NCBI RefSeq assembly: GCF_006974105.1
Contig: NZ_CP036282.1
Coordinates: 4,464,001-4,528,000, forward strand
Direction of reading: 5' to 3'
DNA length: 64,000 nucleotides
Source: Rhodoferax aquaticus
GTDB taxonomy: Bacteria; Pseudomonadota; Gammaproteobacteria; Burkholderiales; Burkholderiaceae_C
Shown here: one piece after another, positions 1-8,903 of the stretch
Layout: the number at the start of each line of letters is the position of its first letter
Position numbering within the stretch: position 1 is the stretch's first letter
Position numbers and translations under genes: made by a program
The notes under the pieces: generated by a model
The model's database searches: none
What the model saw: the letters and a program-made list of their open reading frames with translations, nothing else
Told to the model about the DNA's origin: nothing

Positions 1-294
1 ATGAGACTCGACGATCTCATCAATGTCAGCCGCATCGACAAACGTGTACCAGACCGCCTCAGGGTAGACCACGGCCACGGGCCCCGCTGCGCAACGGTCC
101 AAACAACCCGCTTTATTGACCCTAACGTGCCCTTTGCCGGACAAACCGGCCTCTTTAATCTGCAGCTTGCAGCGCTCAAAACCTTCTTGGGCTTTGTGCT
201 GAGCACAACAGTCTTCACCGTTCTTGCGCTCGTTCAAGCAAAAGAAAATATGGCGTTCGTAATAACTAGTGGGTTCAGGCGTACTTTGGTTCAT
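1..294 (-). CDS. (2Fe-2S) ferredoxin, thioredoxin-like fold, 3' end cut by the window
   Basis: The minus frame from an ATG at 294 stays open to the window edge (98 residues seen), so the C-terminus is missing. It reads as a small thioredoxin-fold 2Fe-2S ferredoxin: Cys19, Cys29/Cys30 and the pair in AGCLDRCAAGP (Cys64, Cys68) fit the cluster ligands of this family, and the segment VAVVYPEAVWYTFV matches its usual C-terminal part. Such proteins are soluble electron carriers of unsettled role. It starts 9 bp after the vanZ-like gene and is probably the third gene of a hemJ-vanZ-ferredoxin operon. The plus-strand open frame over the same bases is a shadow. Confidence 0.85.
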   Translation of the reverse strand, partial: MNQSTPEPTSYYERHIFFCLNERKNGEDCCAQHKAQEGFERCKLQIKEAGLSGKGHVRVNKAGCLDRCAAGPVAVVYPEAVWYTFVDAADIDEIVESH

Positions 295-303
295 CGGCCC
301 ATT

Positions 304-1398
304 TTAGGTTTTTGTATCACGCCGGGCGACCTGTGACAACACATACACCAATGCCGCATAGGGCCACAGCCACCCAATCCACTGCGCAAGCCCCTGAAAA
401 CGAATGAATCGCCCCTGTTCCCAGGCTTGAAGCGTGGCTGCGAAATACGGGTTCTCTGGCGCTTGATTGAGCATATTGAGATACAAGGCAATAGCCACCA
501 ATGCCAGTGAAGCCCCCACGCGCCAAGGTACAAAAGCCATGCCCAGGCTTGCCAGCAAAGCAACGCCCATCCCCACTTGGGTCGCCAAATCCAACCAAGC
601 CCAAGCATGCGCCGGCCCCCAACTCAAGGCGGCAGACAGGCTGGTTACTGCGATTCCCAGACCAAACAGCCCAAGCACTAGCTTGATGCGCTGCAGTGGC
701 GAACGCACTACGCAAAAGCCAAGCAAACACGGAATGAGCAAACCCAATGCCACGCACACCATCGTGGCCGCCGGCACCAAAGGCAGCAAAGCCTCGTCCC
801 GCACTGGCAGCCAGTTGAAAAAGGGAGTGTCGTCCAGCGTATCTGCCAAGGCCCCTTCGAGTCTTTCCAACACCTGCCCTAGGCCAAATGGTATGGCGGC
901 AGGAAACAGCAGGGCGACAGGCCAACTGGCCAGCAATACCAAGCCGCCACGCGCTTCCGGCACGAACCACCGGGCACGAATGCGACTCCAGTGGTCAATT
1001 GCTCCCCAGCGCTCCAACAGCACTGTCACACCAGCACCCAAGAGCCCCCCTACGGTATTGAAAAACAGGTCCTCTTTGGAAGGCACACGGGCGGGCAGGT
1101 AGGTTTGCAAAGCTTCCATACAGCCGGCTAGCAAAAAAGCCCAAAGAGTCGAACGGATGATGACGTGGCGGGACCGTCCACTGCGCACTGCGCCAAGTGC
1201 CAGCAGGCTCCCCAATGGGACGTAACCCGCGATGTTGATGCCCACATCAAACCCCGTCCAATACTTGGGAAGCGGTGCAGACACGTAATGCCACGGCGCT
1301 AAGCCTGGATCGCGCCACTCAGTAAACGGATACAGGCTGGCATAGACCACCAAGAGCACATACATGAGCGCCAACGGTGACGCAGTGGTCTTGTGCAT
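304..1398 (-). CDS. VanZ-like membrane protein
   Basis: A 364-residue polytopic membrane protein. The first ~150 residues carry the VanZ-like pattern: an N-terminal helix, then LYPFTEWRD, a loop with the GFDVGINIAGYVPLG segment, and MEALQTYLPARVPSKEDLFFNTVGG, where the acidic E/D and N residues are those usually conserved. The remaining ~200 residues add about five more hydrophobic segments. VanZ of glycopeptide-resistance clusters gives low-level teicoplanin resistance; for most relatives the role is unknown. It lies 18 bp after hemJ on the same strand and is probably cotranscribed. The family call is good, the function is open. Confidence 0.8.
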   Translation of the reverse strand: MHKTTASPLALMYVLLVVYASLYPFTEWRDPGLAPWHYVSAPLPKYWTGFDVGINIAGYVPLGSLLALGAVRSGRSRHVIIRSTLWAFLLAGCMEALQTYLPARVPSKEDLFFNTVGGLLGAGVTVLLERWGAIDHWSRIRARWFVPEARGGLVLLASWPVALLFPAAIPFGLGQVLERLEGALADTLDDTPFFNWLPVRDEALLPLVPAATMVCVALGLLIPCLLGFCVVRSPLQRIKLVLGLFGLGIAVTSLSAALSWGPAHAWAWLDLATQVGMGVALLASLGMAFVPWRVGASLALVAIALYLNMLNQAPENPYFAATLQAWEQGRFIRFQGLAQWIGWLWPYAALVYVLSQVARRDTKT

Positions 1399-1416
1399 GG
1401 CTTGGCGGCGGGTGTA

Positions 1417-1845
1417 TTAAAAGGGCTTAACGACCACCAAAATCACGATGGCAAGCAATAGCAAAACCGGTATCTCGTTAAACCAGCGAAACCACACATG
1501 GCTGCGCTGCACTGTGCCTGCGCGGAACTTACGCAGCAACACACTGCAACCATGGTGGTACCCCATGACCAGGAGCACCAAAGCCAACTTGGCGTGCATC
1601 CACGCGTTGCCCGGCCCAAAACCAATGCCATAGCCCAACCATAGCCAAGCGCCAAGCCCGAGGGCCGGCACCGCCAGCAAAGTAGTAAAGCGCAGTAACT
1701 TGTGCGCCATGAGCAGCAACCGTGCCCGCTCCGCCTCAGAGCCAGGCGGCACCATGGCCAGATTCACAAAAATGCGCGGCAAATAAAACAAGCCCGCGAA
1801 CCAGCTGGCGATAAAGACGATGTGGAGTGATTTAACCCAAAGCAT
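1417..1845 (-). CDS. hemJ: Protoporphyrinogen IX oxidase, HemJ family
   Basis: A 142-residue four-helix membrane protein matching HemJ (UPF0093). It has the start MLWVKSLHIVFIASWFAGLF with the conserved His, NAWMHAKLALVLLVMGYHH in the middle, and the closing FNEIPVLLLLAIVILVVVKP. HemJ oxidises protoporphyrinogen IX to protoporphyrin IX in haem synthesis in bacteria that lack HemG/HemY. The reading frame is open further upstream, but the ATG at 1845 is chosen because family members start at this Trp-Ile/Val-Lys motif and the upstream part would run through a terminator hairpin. It is divergent from hemB, which fits a haem role. No strong ribosome-binding site is visible. Confidence 0.85.
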   Translation of the reverse strand: MLWVKSLHIVFIASWFAGLFYLPRIFVNLAMVPPGSEAERARLLLMAHKLLRFTTLLAVPALGLGAWLWLGYGIGFGPGNAWMHAKLALVLLVMGYHHGCSVLLRKFRAGTVQRSHVWFRWFNEIPVLLLLAIVILVVVKPF

Positions 1846-1876
1846 GTGGAAAGTGTAATGGCCGAAATGCAGGGGC

Positions 1877-1906
1877 AAAAAAAAACCCCAGAACTGGTCT
1901 GGGGTT
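1877..1906 (-). terminator. Rho-independent terminator upstream of hemJ
   Basis: On the minus strand a perfect 9-bp stem (AACCCCAGA with TCTGGGGTT) and a 5-nt loop is followed by nine T residues. It ends 32 bp before the hemJ start, so it terminates a short transcript from the hemJ-hemB intergenic region or acts as an attenuator. Confidence 0.8.
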
Positions 1907-1976
1907 GCAAGCCTATTTGCTGTCACACATCAAGGCTCCGCTCAGGGAGGAAAAGCGGAAGGTAGCAAGCTACCCG
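1877..1976 (-). ncRNA. Candidate ~100-nt small RNA or leader with CCUCC loop
   Basis: Between hemJ and hemB the minus strand has a promoter-like pair (1983-2011), a hairpin GGTAGC-TT-GCTACC right after the predicted start, a second hairpin CCGCT...GAGCGG (1938-1958) whose loop exposes CCTCCC (1945-1950), and a perfect terminator (1877-1906). An anti-Shine-Dalgarno CCUCC in a hairpin loop is typical of several trans-acting proteobacterial small RNAs. Because it ends 32 bp before hemJ it could instead be an attenuated leader. No homology search was possible, so the identity is inferred. Confidence 0.5.
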
Positions 1977-1982
1977 GGGTTG

Positions 1983-2011
1983 AATTTAACAAATAACTTT
2001 TGCGGGTGCAA
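1983..2011 (-). promoter_or_regulatory. Sigma-70-like promoter for the candidate small RNA
   Basis: On the minus strand TTGCAC (2006-2011) and TAAATT (1983-1988) are separated by 17 bp. The predicted start, about 7 nt on, falls at the first hairpin of the candidate RNA. Confidence 0.5.
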
Positions 2012-2055
2012 GCCCTCAATTCAAAAATATGTAACTTTTTGCTGCTAAAACGTAA

Positions 2056-3180
<1,125 letters not shown>

Positions 3181-3184
3181 CGGA

Positions 3185-4306
3185 ATGCGCATATTCCATA
3201 TACGCAATCAAGGGGTTACCGAGGGAACCAGTTTAGAAGACTGGACCCAAGGTGGCCTGCCCGCCGACGGCTATGTGTGGATCGCCTGCGGGCGGCGTGA
3301 GTTTGAAGTGCACCAGCTGCAAGTGCAAGCCACGCTGCAAGCGCTGTGCGGCACGCAGCTGCTAGACCTGCACATCTCGGACCTGCTGAACAACCAGCTG
3401 CCATCGCACTACGACTACACCTCGCAATACGACGTTTTGGTGTTTCGCCGTCTCGCTGCCGGCAGCACGCCCACCGACCTCAAAAATCCAGGCCAGCCCT
3501 TGCCGCATGCGCCGCCTACTGGCGGCCCACCGATTCTGCGGCGCATTGACACCAGCCCCGTGGGCTTTGCCGTGTTTGACCGCGTCATCCTGACCGTGCA
3601 CCCCGCAGACTGCGCCGTGCGCGATGCTTATGCCGCCAAAATCTTGCAAGCCACGGCCAGCGAGGCTGCGGCAGCGGGCGCACGCTTGCCCACCAGCCCC
3701 GCAGACCTGATGCTGCGCGTCATCAACCACATGGTGGACGGCTACTTGGCATTGCGCCGCGAACTCACCCACCAGTTGGACCACTGGCAAACCGAGCTGC
3801 TCAACCCGCGTACCCGGTTTAACAACTGGTCCACGCTCTTGGACGCACGTTTGGCATTGCACCATTTGGATGAGATCTGTGAAGAGCAACGCTCAGCGCT
3901 GCAAGACTGGATTGAGGCCCTGAAAACTTGGCCCGAGCCCGATACCCCTGGCCTCGCCCGAGACTACGAGCTGCTGCAAGTGCGCAGCCGCGATGTGCTG
4001 GAGCACATTGAGCGTGTGGTGCACCACGTGCGCCGCCTAGAGCAAAGCATTGAGACAGCGGTGCAAATGCACTTCAATGTGCAAGGCAACCGCACCAACG
4101 ACATCATGCGCACCCTCACCGCGCTAACGGCCATTTTCTTGCCACTGAACCTGATTGCGGGCATTTTTGGTATGAACTTCGAGTTCATCCCCTTGCTGCA
4201 TATTCACAGTGGCTTTTGGTGGGCGCTCGGAGCCATGTCGCTGATTGCTGCTGTCATGGCCATCCTCTTTTGGCGCAAGCGTTACATCTCGCGCACAGGC
4301 CGCTGA
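3185..4306 (+). CDS. CorA/ZntB-family divalent metal transporter
   Basis: A 373-residue protein with a long soluble N-terminal region rich in helices and two C-terminal membrane segments. The first ends in the CorA signature GMNFEF (instead of the usual GMNVxxxP), the second is WALGAMSLIAAVMAILFW, followed by a basic tail. CorA proteins are pentameric Mg2+/Co2+ channels and ZntB relatives move Zn2+. The altered residues after GMN, and a loop that is not MPE, make the substrate uncertain. It starts 4 bp after hemB. HemB is a metal enzyme, so a link by metal supply is possible but unproven. Confidence 0.85.
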   Translation: MRIFHIRNQGVTEGTSLEDWTQGGLPADGYVWIACGRREFEVHQLQVQATLQALCGTQLLDLHISDLLNNQLPSHYDYTSQYDVLVFRRLAAGSTPTDLKNPGQPLPHAPPTGGPPILRRIDTSPVGFAVFDRVILTVHPADCAVRDAYAAKILQATASEAAAAGARLPTSPADLMLRVINHMVDGYLALRRELTHQLDHWQTELLNPRTRFNNWSTLLDARLALHHLDEICEEQRSALQDWIEALKTWPEPDTPGLARDYELLQVRSRDVLEHIERVVHHVRRLEQSIETAVQMHFNVQGNRTNDIMRTLTALTAIFLPLNLIAGIFGMNFEFIPLLHIHSGFWWALGAMSLIAAVMAILFWRKRYISRTGR

Positions 4307-4349
4307 GGCTCGGCACAGCGAAGCATGGCGCTTCGCTGCATGTCGCTGA

Positions 4350-5333
4350 CTACTGCGCTTGGAAGCCGCTGGTCTTGATGATCTTGGCCCACACTTGGGT
4401 GTAAGCCGCCTCGCGGCTCGCCAGTTGTTGCTGGCTCATAAAGCCCACGGTCAAGCCCATGGCGCTCAGCCTTTCTTTGACATCGGGCTGCGCAATCACC
4501 TTGGCCAAAGCGTCTGAGAACTTGTCGATCACGGCCTTGGGCGTGCCTGCGGGCGCATAAAAGCCGTAGTAAGGCATGTCGTCAAACCCCACCAGCCCCA
4601 GCTCTGCAAAAGTGGGCACATCGGGCAGTGCCGCTTGTCGGTGGGCACCCAGCACAGCCACCACCCGCACTTTGCCTGCCTTGTGGTTTTCAATAAAGTC
4701 AGGCACCGAGCCCGTGCCCGCAGCGATTTGGTTGCCCAGCATGTCCGCCATCATGGGGGCGCTGCCACGGTAGGGTGCGGCTTGCAAATCCAAGCCGTAC
4801 TTTTGTCCAATTACCTTGACCAAGAACTCGGGCGTTGACGCCGGGGCGGGCACGCCCACGGTGCTCTTGCCTGCGCCTTGAGACTTGACCCAGGCCACGT
4901 ACTCATTGACCGACTTGGCGGGCGTTCCACCGGACACGGCCAGCGCGTTCACAAAGGTGGCAAACCCAGCCACGGGCACAAAGTCCTTGCTGGGCTCAAA
5001 GCCGGGGCTCTTGGTGACCAAGGGCAAGATGGAGATGGTGTGGTCATGCGTCATAAACAGCGTGTTGCCGTCTGCGGGGGCCACTTTGAGCGCTTGCGCG
5101 GCAATCTGCCCGCCCGCGCCTGCCTTGTTGTCCACCACCATGCTCACGCCCAGCGGGTCTTTGAGCTTGTCGGCCAAGATGCGGGCAATGGCATCGGTGC
5201 CGCCACCGGGTGGAAAGCCCACCAAAATCTTGACCGTGCTTTGTGCCTGCGCCACGCCACCCGCTACCAACGCGGCCAACAACAGGGTTCTACGAAGTAC
5301 GTGCGACACACGCGGTGCTGAAAAACCAAGCAT
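4350..5333 (-). CDS. Bug/TctC-family periplasmic solute-binding protein
   Basis: A 327-residue exported binding protein of the tripartite tricarboxylate transporter family. A Sec signal peptide (LRRTLLLAALVAGGVAQAQS) is followed by the family signature KILVGFPPGGGTDAIARILA and VVDNKAGAGGQIAA. Bug proteins bind small carboxylates such as citrate, nicotinate or aromatic acids; betaproteobacteria hold many without linked permeases, as here. The ATG at 5333 has a GAGGAG site before it; the longer frame to 5423 would spoil the signal peptide. The neighbouring amidohydrolase and dienelactone hydrolase genes suggest an aromatic or lactone substrate, which is inference only. Confidence 0.9.
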   Translation of the reverse strand: MLGFSAPRVSHVLRRTLLLAALVAGGVAQAQSTVKILVGFPPGGGTDAIARILADKLKDPLGVSMVVDNKAGAGGQIAAQALKVAPADGNTLFMTHDHTISILPLVTKSPGFEPSKDFVPVAGFATFVNALAVSGGTPAKSVNEYVAWVKSQGAGKSTVGVPAPASTPEFLVKVIGQKYGLDLQAAPYRGSAPMMADMLGNQIAAGTGSVPDFIENHKAGKVRVVAVLGAHRQAALPDVPTFAELGLVGFDDMPYYGFYAPAGTPKAVIDKFSDALAKVIAQPDVKERLSAMGLTVGFMSQQQLASREAAYTQVWAKIIKTSGFQAQ

Positions 5334-5443
5334 TAAGAAACTCCTCGCAACAGTGAAACAACAAGCCTTTAGCGTGGCCCAAGCAGCGCACACCTTGGCG
5401 GCAGAACGTACACGATACAACAAGCAAACCCATCAGAGCAAAA

Positions 5444-6397
5444 CTACGGCGCAGGGTCCGGCAAGCCCAGCAATTTGGCACCATTGCCCCAGGCAATTTG
5501 GCGGGCAACCTCGGGTGGCAAATCACCCAGCCACTGCCGGTAGCCCTGCATCAGCGGGTCGTAGTATTGCCAGCGCTGGTTGATCCAGGTGTCAGACCCC
5601 AGCACAAAGCGCCCCGGGTACTTGAGCAACAAGGCGCGCCACTCGGGGCACAAGGCCTCGCGCCCTTGCGTGTCCGGGCAGGTGAGGCCCGGTCGGTAGG
5701 ACAGCTCGCCCATGAGCAAGGGGTAGCGGGCCAGCAGTGCGTCCACCCGCGCCACCGGTGCGCCGCCAATGCCGGTGTGCGCCCATACCAAACGCAAGGC
5801 CTGGCCCTTTGATGGCGCGTTGGCCATCAGCAAGTCAATGGCTGCGTCATCCACATGGGCCAGCACCGCCAGCTGCTTGGCTTCGGCAAAGGCCATGAGC
5901 TTTTTGGCCACCGGGCCGTTGGCGTTGGCGCTGTCGTACAGATGAAACTCGCCTATGCCTTTGAACGGCCCGCTGGCCGTGCCCGCCGCGTACTCGGCCA
6001 GCACCATGTCGTAAATGCTGTCGTCCTTGAACCAGCTGTCGTAGTCCGCCCGATTGCGGTAGAGCCGAATGAAAGGCACCACCGTCACGCCCGCTTGCCG
6101 CGCCAAGGGGCTGGCCGCCAAAAGCTTGGTGCCGTCGTTGGGCCTGCTGTTAGACACGATGGCACGCACCCCGTTGCGCTGCATGCGGGCCAGCACATCC
6201 GCCGGTGGGTGGGGGCCTGCTTGGCCGTCCCACGCTTCGACGTTGTAGTGCAAGTGGGCATCCAGAATGGGGCCTGTGTAGTCCGCCGCCTTGGCGGCCA
6301 CGCCACCCACCATCGCTATACAAACAATAGCTACTTGCGCAATATCCATGAGCGCTAGAGGCCATTTTTTCTCAAAAAACCTGTCTAGCGCTCGCAT
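5444..6397 (-). CDS. Amidohydrolase-family TIM-barrel protein, exported
   Basis: A 317-residue member of the amidohydrolase-2 superfamily. It shows the first-strand metal motif DAHLHYN, a mid-barrel [25 protein letters not shown] and the late [10 protein letters not shown] with the catalytic Asp. A hydrophobic N-terminal segment (residues 17-38, ending VAAKAAD) looks like a signal peptide, so it may act in the periplasm. The ATG at 6397 follows the dienelactone hydrolase stop by one base with a GGGGG site before it; an internal ATG at 6349 is an alternative. The first ~25 codons lie in a dispersed repeat. Substrate unknown. Confidence 0.8.
   Translation of the reverse strand: MRALDRFFEKKWPLALMDIAQVAIVCIAMVGGVAAKAADYTGPILDAHLHYNVEAWDGQAGPHPPADVLARMQRNGVRAIVSNSRPNDGTKLLAASPLARQAGVTVVPFIRLYRNRADYDSWFKDDSIYDMVLAEYAAGTASGPFKGIGEFHLYDSANANGPVAKKLMAFAEAKQLAVLAHVDDAAIDLLMANAPSKGQALRLVWAHTGIGGAPVARVDALLARYPLLMGELSYRPGLTCPDTQGREALCPEWRALLLKYPGRFVLGSDTWINQRWQYYDPLMQGYRQWLGDLPPEVARQIAWGNGAKLLGLPDPAP
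6317..6378. repeat. Dispersed repeat copy 1
   Basis: Contains AATAGCTACTTGCGCAATAT followed by CCATGAGCGCTAGAGGCC, the fullest copy here of a short element found seven times in the window. It overlaps the 5' end of the amidohydrolase gene and encodes part of its N-terminus. Confidence 0.6.
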
Positions 6398-6398
6398 A

Positions 6399-7085
6399 TC
6401 ACCCCCTTAAGTGCTGGACAAAGAACTGCAGCGTGCGCTCCAGCGCCAAGGCAGCAGCGGGGGCGTTGTAGGCGCCCCGGTGGTCGCAGTTAAAGCCGTG
6501 CTCTGCGTCATAGGTGTGCACCAGCACCTGCGGGTGGGCTTTGGCAAACGCGTGCACGCCGTCCAGTGGAATGGCGTGGTCTTGCTCGCCAAAGTGCGCC
6601 ATCACCGGGCACTGCGCTTGGCGCGCCACTTCAGCCGGTGTGGTCACCCCACCGCCGTAGTACGCCACCGCAGCGCGCACGCCGCTCAAGCCGCAAGCCG
6701 CGCGCCATGCCAGCAAACCGCCCCAGCAGTAGCCCACCACACCCACCGGGCCAAAGCTAGCGCCATACGCCACGGCGGCAGCCACGTCTTGCAACACGCC
6801 CGGCGCGGGCAAGGTCTCTGCCGCAGCTTTGAGCTCACGGCCCAAAGTGATGTCGGCTGCCTCGTAGCCCCGCGCTAAGCCAGGGTGCAGGCGCTCAAAC
6901 ATGGCAGGGGCGATGGCCACGTAGCCTTGGGCAGCGTAGCTGTCGGCCAATGCGCGAATATGGCTATTCACCCCAAAGATTTCTTGCAGCACCACGATGG
7001 CACCACGCGGAGTGCCCTGCGGTTGGGCGACGTAAGTGGGAATAGCAAAACCGTCTGCGGCGGTCAGTGTGATGGTGGAGGGCAT
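6399..7085 (-). CDS. Dienelactone hydrolase family protein
   Basis: A 228-residue alpha/beta hydrolase. It has the nucleophile elbow GYCWGG (Cys nucleophile), the EIFGVN segment with the Glu that gates that Cys, FGEQDHAIP with the catalytic Asp, and [10 protein letters not shown] with the catalytic His. Classical members hydrolyse dienelactones from chloroaromatic breakdown; many homologues have other lactone or ester substrates. The ATG at 7085 is chosen over the longer open frame because it gives the usual family start ([19 protein letters not shown]). The stop is one base before the amidohydrolase start, so the two are cotranscribed. It is divergent from the SDR gene across 78 bp. Confidence 0.9.
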   Translation of the reverse strand: MPSTITLTAADGFAIPTYVAQPQGTPRGAIVVLQEIFGVNSHIRALADSYAAQGYVAIAPAMFERLHPGLARGYEAADITLGRELKAAAETLPAPGVLQDVAAAVAYGASFGPVGVVGYCWGGLLAWRAACGLSGVRAAVAYYGGGVTTPAEVARQAQCPVMAHFGEQDHAIPLDGVHAFAKAHPQVLVHTYDAEHGFNCDHRGAYNAPAAALALERTLQFFVQHLRG

Positions 7086-7163
7086 GCCAGGTTTTCTTCC
7101 AAGGGTGTAAGGTATGAAGCCTGATATTTGTAACCTGAAACCCGCGTCTGCGCACACACCCCC

Positions 7164-7910
7164 ATGCAAAACATTGCTTTGATCACCGGCGGCTCTCGCG
7201 GCATTGGCGCAGCCACCGCTCTCACCTTGGCCCACGCAGGCTACGCTGTTGCGGTGAACTACACCCGCAACTCATTGGCCGCCGACGAGGTGGTGCGCCA
7301 AATACGCGCCATAGGCGGCACGGCCATCACAGTGCAGGCCGACGTGGCGATGGAAGACCAGGTCATGGCCATGTTTGCCAAGGTTGACGCCAAGCTCGGC
7401 CCACTGACCGCTTTAGTAAACAACGCAGGCGTGGTGGCCCCTGCCAGCCGGGTGGACGCCATGGACTTGGCACGTCTCAAGCGGATGCTAGACACCAACG
7501 TGCTGGGCACCCTGCTGTGCGCGCGCGAAGCCGTGCGCCGCATGAGCACCTTGCACGGGGGCGCGGGCGGCGGCATTGTGAACGTGTCCAGCGTCGCCGC
7601 CAGCTTAGGCGCAGCCGGCCAGTACGTGGACTACGCAGCCAGCAAAGGTGCGGTCGACAGCTTTACCGTGGGCCTGGCGCGCGAGGTGGCGACCGAGGGC
7701 ATTCGCGTCAACGCCGTGCGCCCCGGCGTGATTGACACCGATATCCACGCCTCCGGCGGCCAGCCCGACCGGGCGCAACGCTTGGCACCGCAACTGCCCA
7801 TGCACCGCCCCGGCACCGCGCAAGAAGTGGCCAACGCCATTGCATGGCTGCTGAGCCAAGAAGCCAGCTACACCACAGGCGCGCTGCTCGACGTATCTGG
7901 CGGGCGCTAG
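7164..7910 (+). CDS. SDR-family NAD(P)-dependent oxidoreductase
   Basis: A 248-residue classical short-chain dehydrogenase. It has the cofactor motif TGGSRGIG (residues 8-15), NNAG, the catalytic Ser in NVSSVAAS, YAASK with catalytic Tyr and Lys, and NAVRPGVIDTDIH. The closing LLDVSGGR is normal for the FabG-like/glucose-dehydrogenase-like subgroup. The Asn-Tyr-Thr-Arg after strand 2 favours NADP. Substrate cannot be told from sequence. It is divergently arranged with the dienelactone hydrolase gene and may share its control region. Confidence 0.88.
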   Translation: MQNIALITGGSRGIGAATALTLAHAGYAVAVNYTRNSLAADEVVRQIRAIGGTAITVQADVAMEDQVMAMFAKVDAKLGPLTALVNNAGVVAPASRVDAMDLARLKRMLDTNVLGTLLCAREAVRRMSTLHGGAGGGIVNVSSVAASLGAAGQYVDYAASKGAVDSFTVGLAREVATEGIRVNAVRPGVIDTDIHASGGQPDRAQRLAPQLPMHRPGTAQEVANAIAWLLSQEASYTTGALLDVSGGR

Positions 7911-8014
7911 CCCCTCAGCCACACGCCAAAATATTTGTATGAAAGCGCTGCGCGCCACAGCGCAGAGCGACTGCCTTGTGGCACAGTCTGTGCCGGTAAC
8001 ACTTGGAGCACCGC

Positions 8015-8647
8015 ATGGACTTGAAACCGCTGATCACCCTCTTGGCCATTGTGAATCCGCTGGCCATCGTGCCGTTCTTCATCCACTACACGCAGGGGTT
8101 CACGCTAGAGCAGCGCCGCCACACCGTGTGGGTGTCGTCATTCAGTTGCTTTGTAGTGATTGCCATCAGCGCGTTGGCAGGCCTGCACATTCTGGATTTT
8201 TTTGGCATCTCGCTGGCCAGCTTTCAGGTAGGCGGCGGCATGTTGCTGCTGATCAGCGCCATGAACATGCTGAACGCCCAACCCGCTGAAGCCAAGACCA
8301 ACACCCACGAACTCGAAGACGGTGCCGAAAAAGCCGCCATGGGCGCCAGCATTGCCGTGGTGCCGCTGACCATACCGCTGCTCACCGGCCCCGCCAGCAT
8401 GTCCACCGTGGTGATTTACGCCGAGAAGGCCAAAACCATCTTCCAACTCAGCGCCCTGCTGGGCTACGGCGTCGTCATCGCAGCCGCGACCGCCATCTGC
8501 TTTTCCTTGGCCGAACCCATTGCCCGCGTACTAGGCAAAACCGGCATCAACGTCATGACCCGCCTCATGGGCTTGATCTTGGCCGCCTTGTCGGTAGAGG
8601 TGATGTCGGATGGGTTGGTGAAGCTGTTTCCGATGTTGGGGAGGTAA
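8015..8647 (+). CDS. MarC-family integral membrane protein
   Basis: A 210-residue protein with six hydrophobic segments typical of the MarC/UPF0056 family: LITLLAIVNPLAIVPFF at the start, VGGGMLLLISAMNML, the conserved VVPLTIPLLTGPASM, and RLMGLILAALSVEVMSDGL at the end. The function of MarC proteins is not settled; an early link to multiple antibiotic resistance was not confirmed. A TTG 12 bp upstream is in frame, but the ATG at 8015 has a TTGGAG site at good spacing and gives the usual family start. Confidence 0.9.
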   Translation: MDLKPLITLLAIVNPLAIVPFFIHYTQGFTLEQRRHTVWVSSFSCFVVIAISALAGLHILDFFGISLASFQVGGGMLLLISAMNMLNAQPAEAKTNTHELEDGAEKAAMGASIAVVPLTIPLLTGPASMSTVVIYAEKAKTIFQLSALLGYGVVIAAATAICFSLAEPIARVLGKTGINVMTRLMGLILAALSVEVMSDGLVKLFPMLGR

Positions 8648-8903
8648 GGCGAGAGCCGCAATCTGGGCTGTTGTTTTGCATACCTTTTTGGCGACTTTTT
8701 TAGTCGCCATTACCGCGATTGCGGTCTTAGATTTGGGACAGGTTAAATGCCGGAGTAGGCCAGCAGCGGCCGTTGACGAGTGACTACTTTGGAGTCTCAG
8801 GATTCTGGTTCGATTCAGGACTCCAAAGCTCAGTGCTACTGAAACCGAGGGGAGACCTCGCTGGTTCAGAACTCTGATCTTTTGCAGTTTCCAGCTTGTA
8901 ACT
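8648..8903. other. Intergenic region with two hairpins
   Basis: No convincing gene. It holds a perfect 10-bp inverted repeat CTTTGGAGTC/GACTCCAAAG (8787-8796 and 8819-8828), whose 22-nt loop carries a T-loop-like GGTTCGATTC, and directly after it a second hairpin (8839-8869) with a CGAGG/CCTCG core. Neither has a T-tract on the plus strand, so they are not ordinary terminators. Confidence 0.55.

Noticed and set aside
1..336. 111-codon plus-strand open frame at the window start
   Set aside because: It is the shadow of the minus-strand 2Fe-2S ferredoxin, whose Cys pattern is clear.
8531..8710. Minus-strand frame starting MATKKVAKKV, like a lysine-rich histone H1-like protein
   Set aside because: After ~20 codons it runs antisense through the marC 3' end and loses any lysine-rich pattern; no ribosome-binding site.
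8787..8828. Possible tRNA because of GGTTCGATTC and matching acceptor-like arms
   Set aside because: The arms are only 22 nt apart, with no D or anticodon arm.
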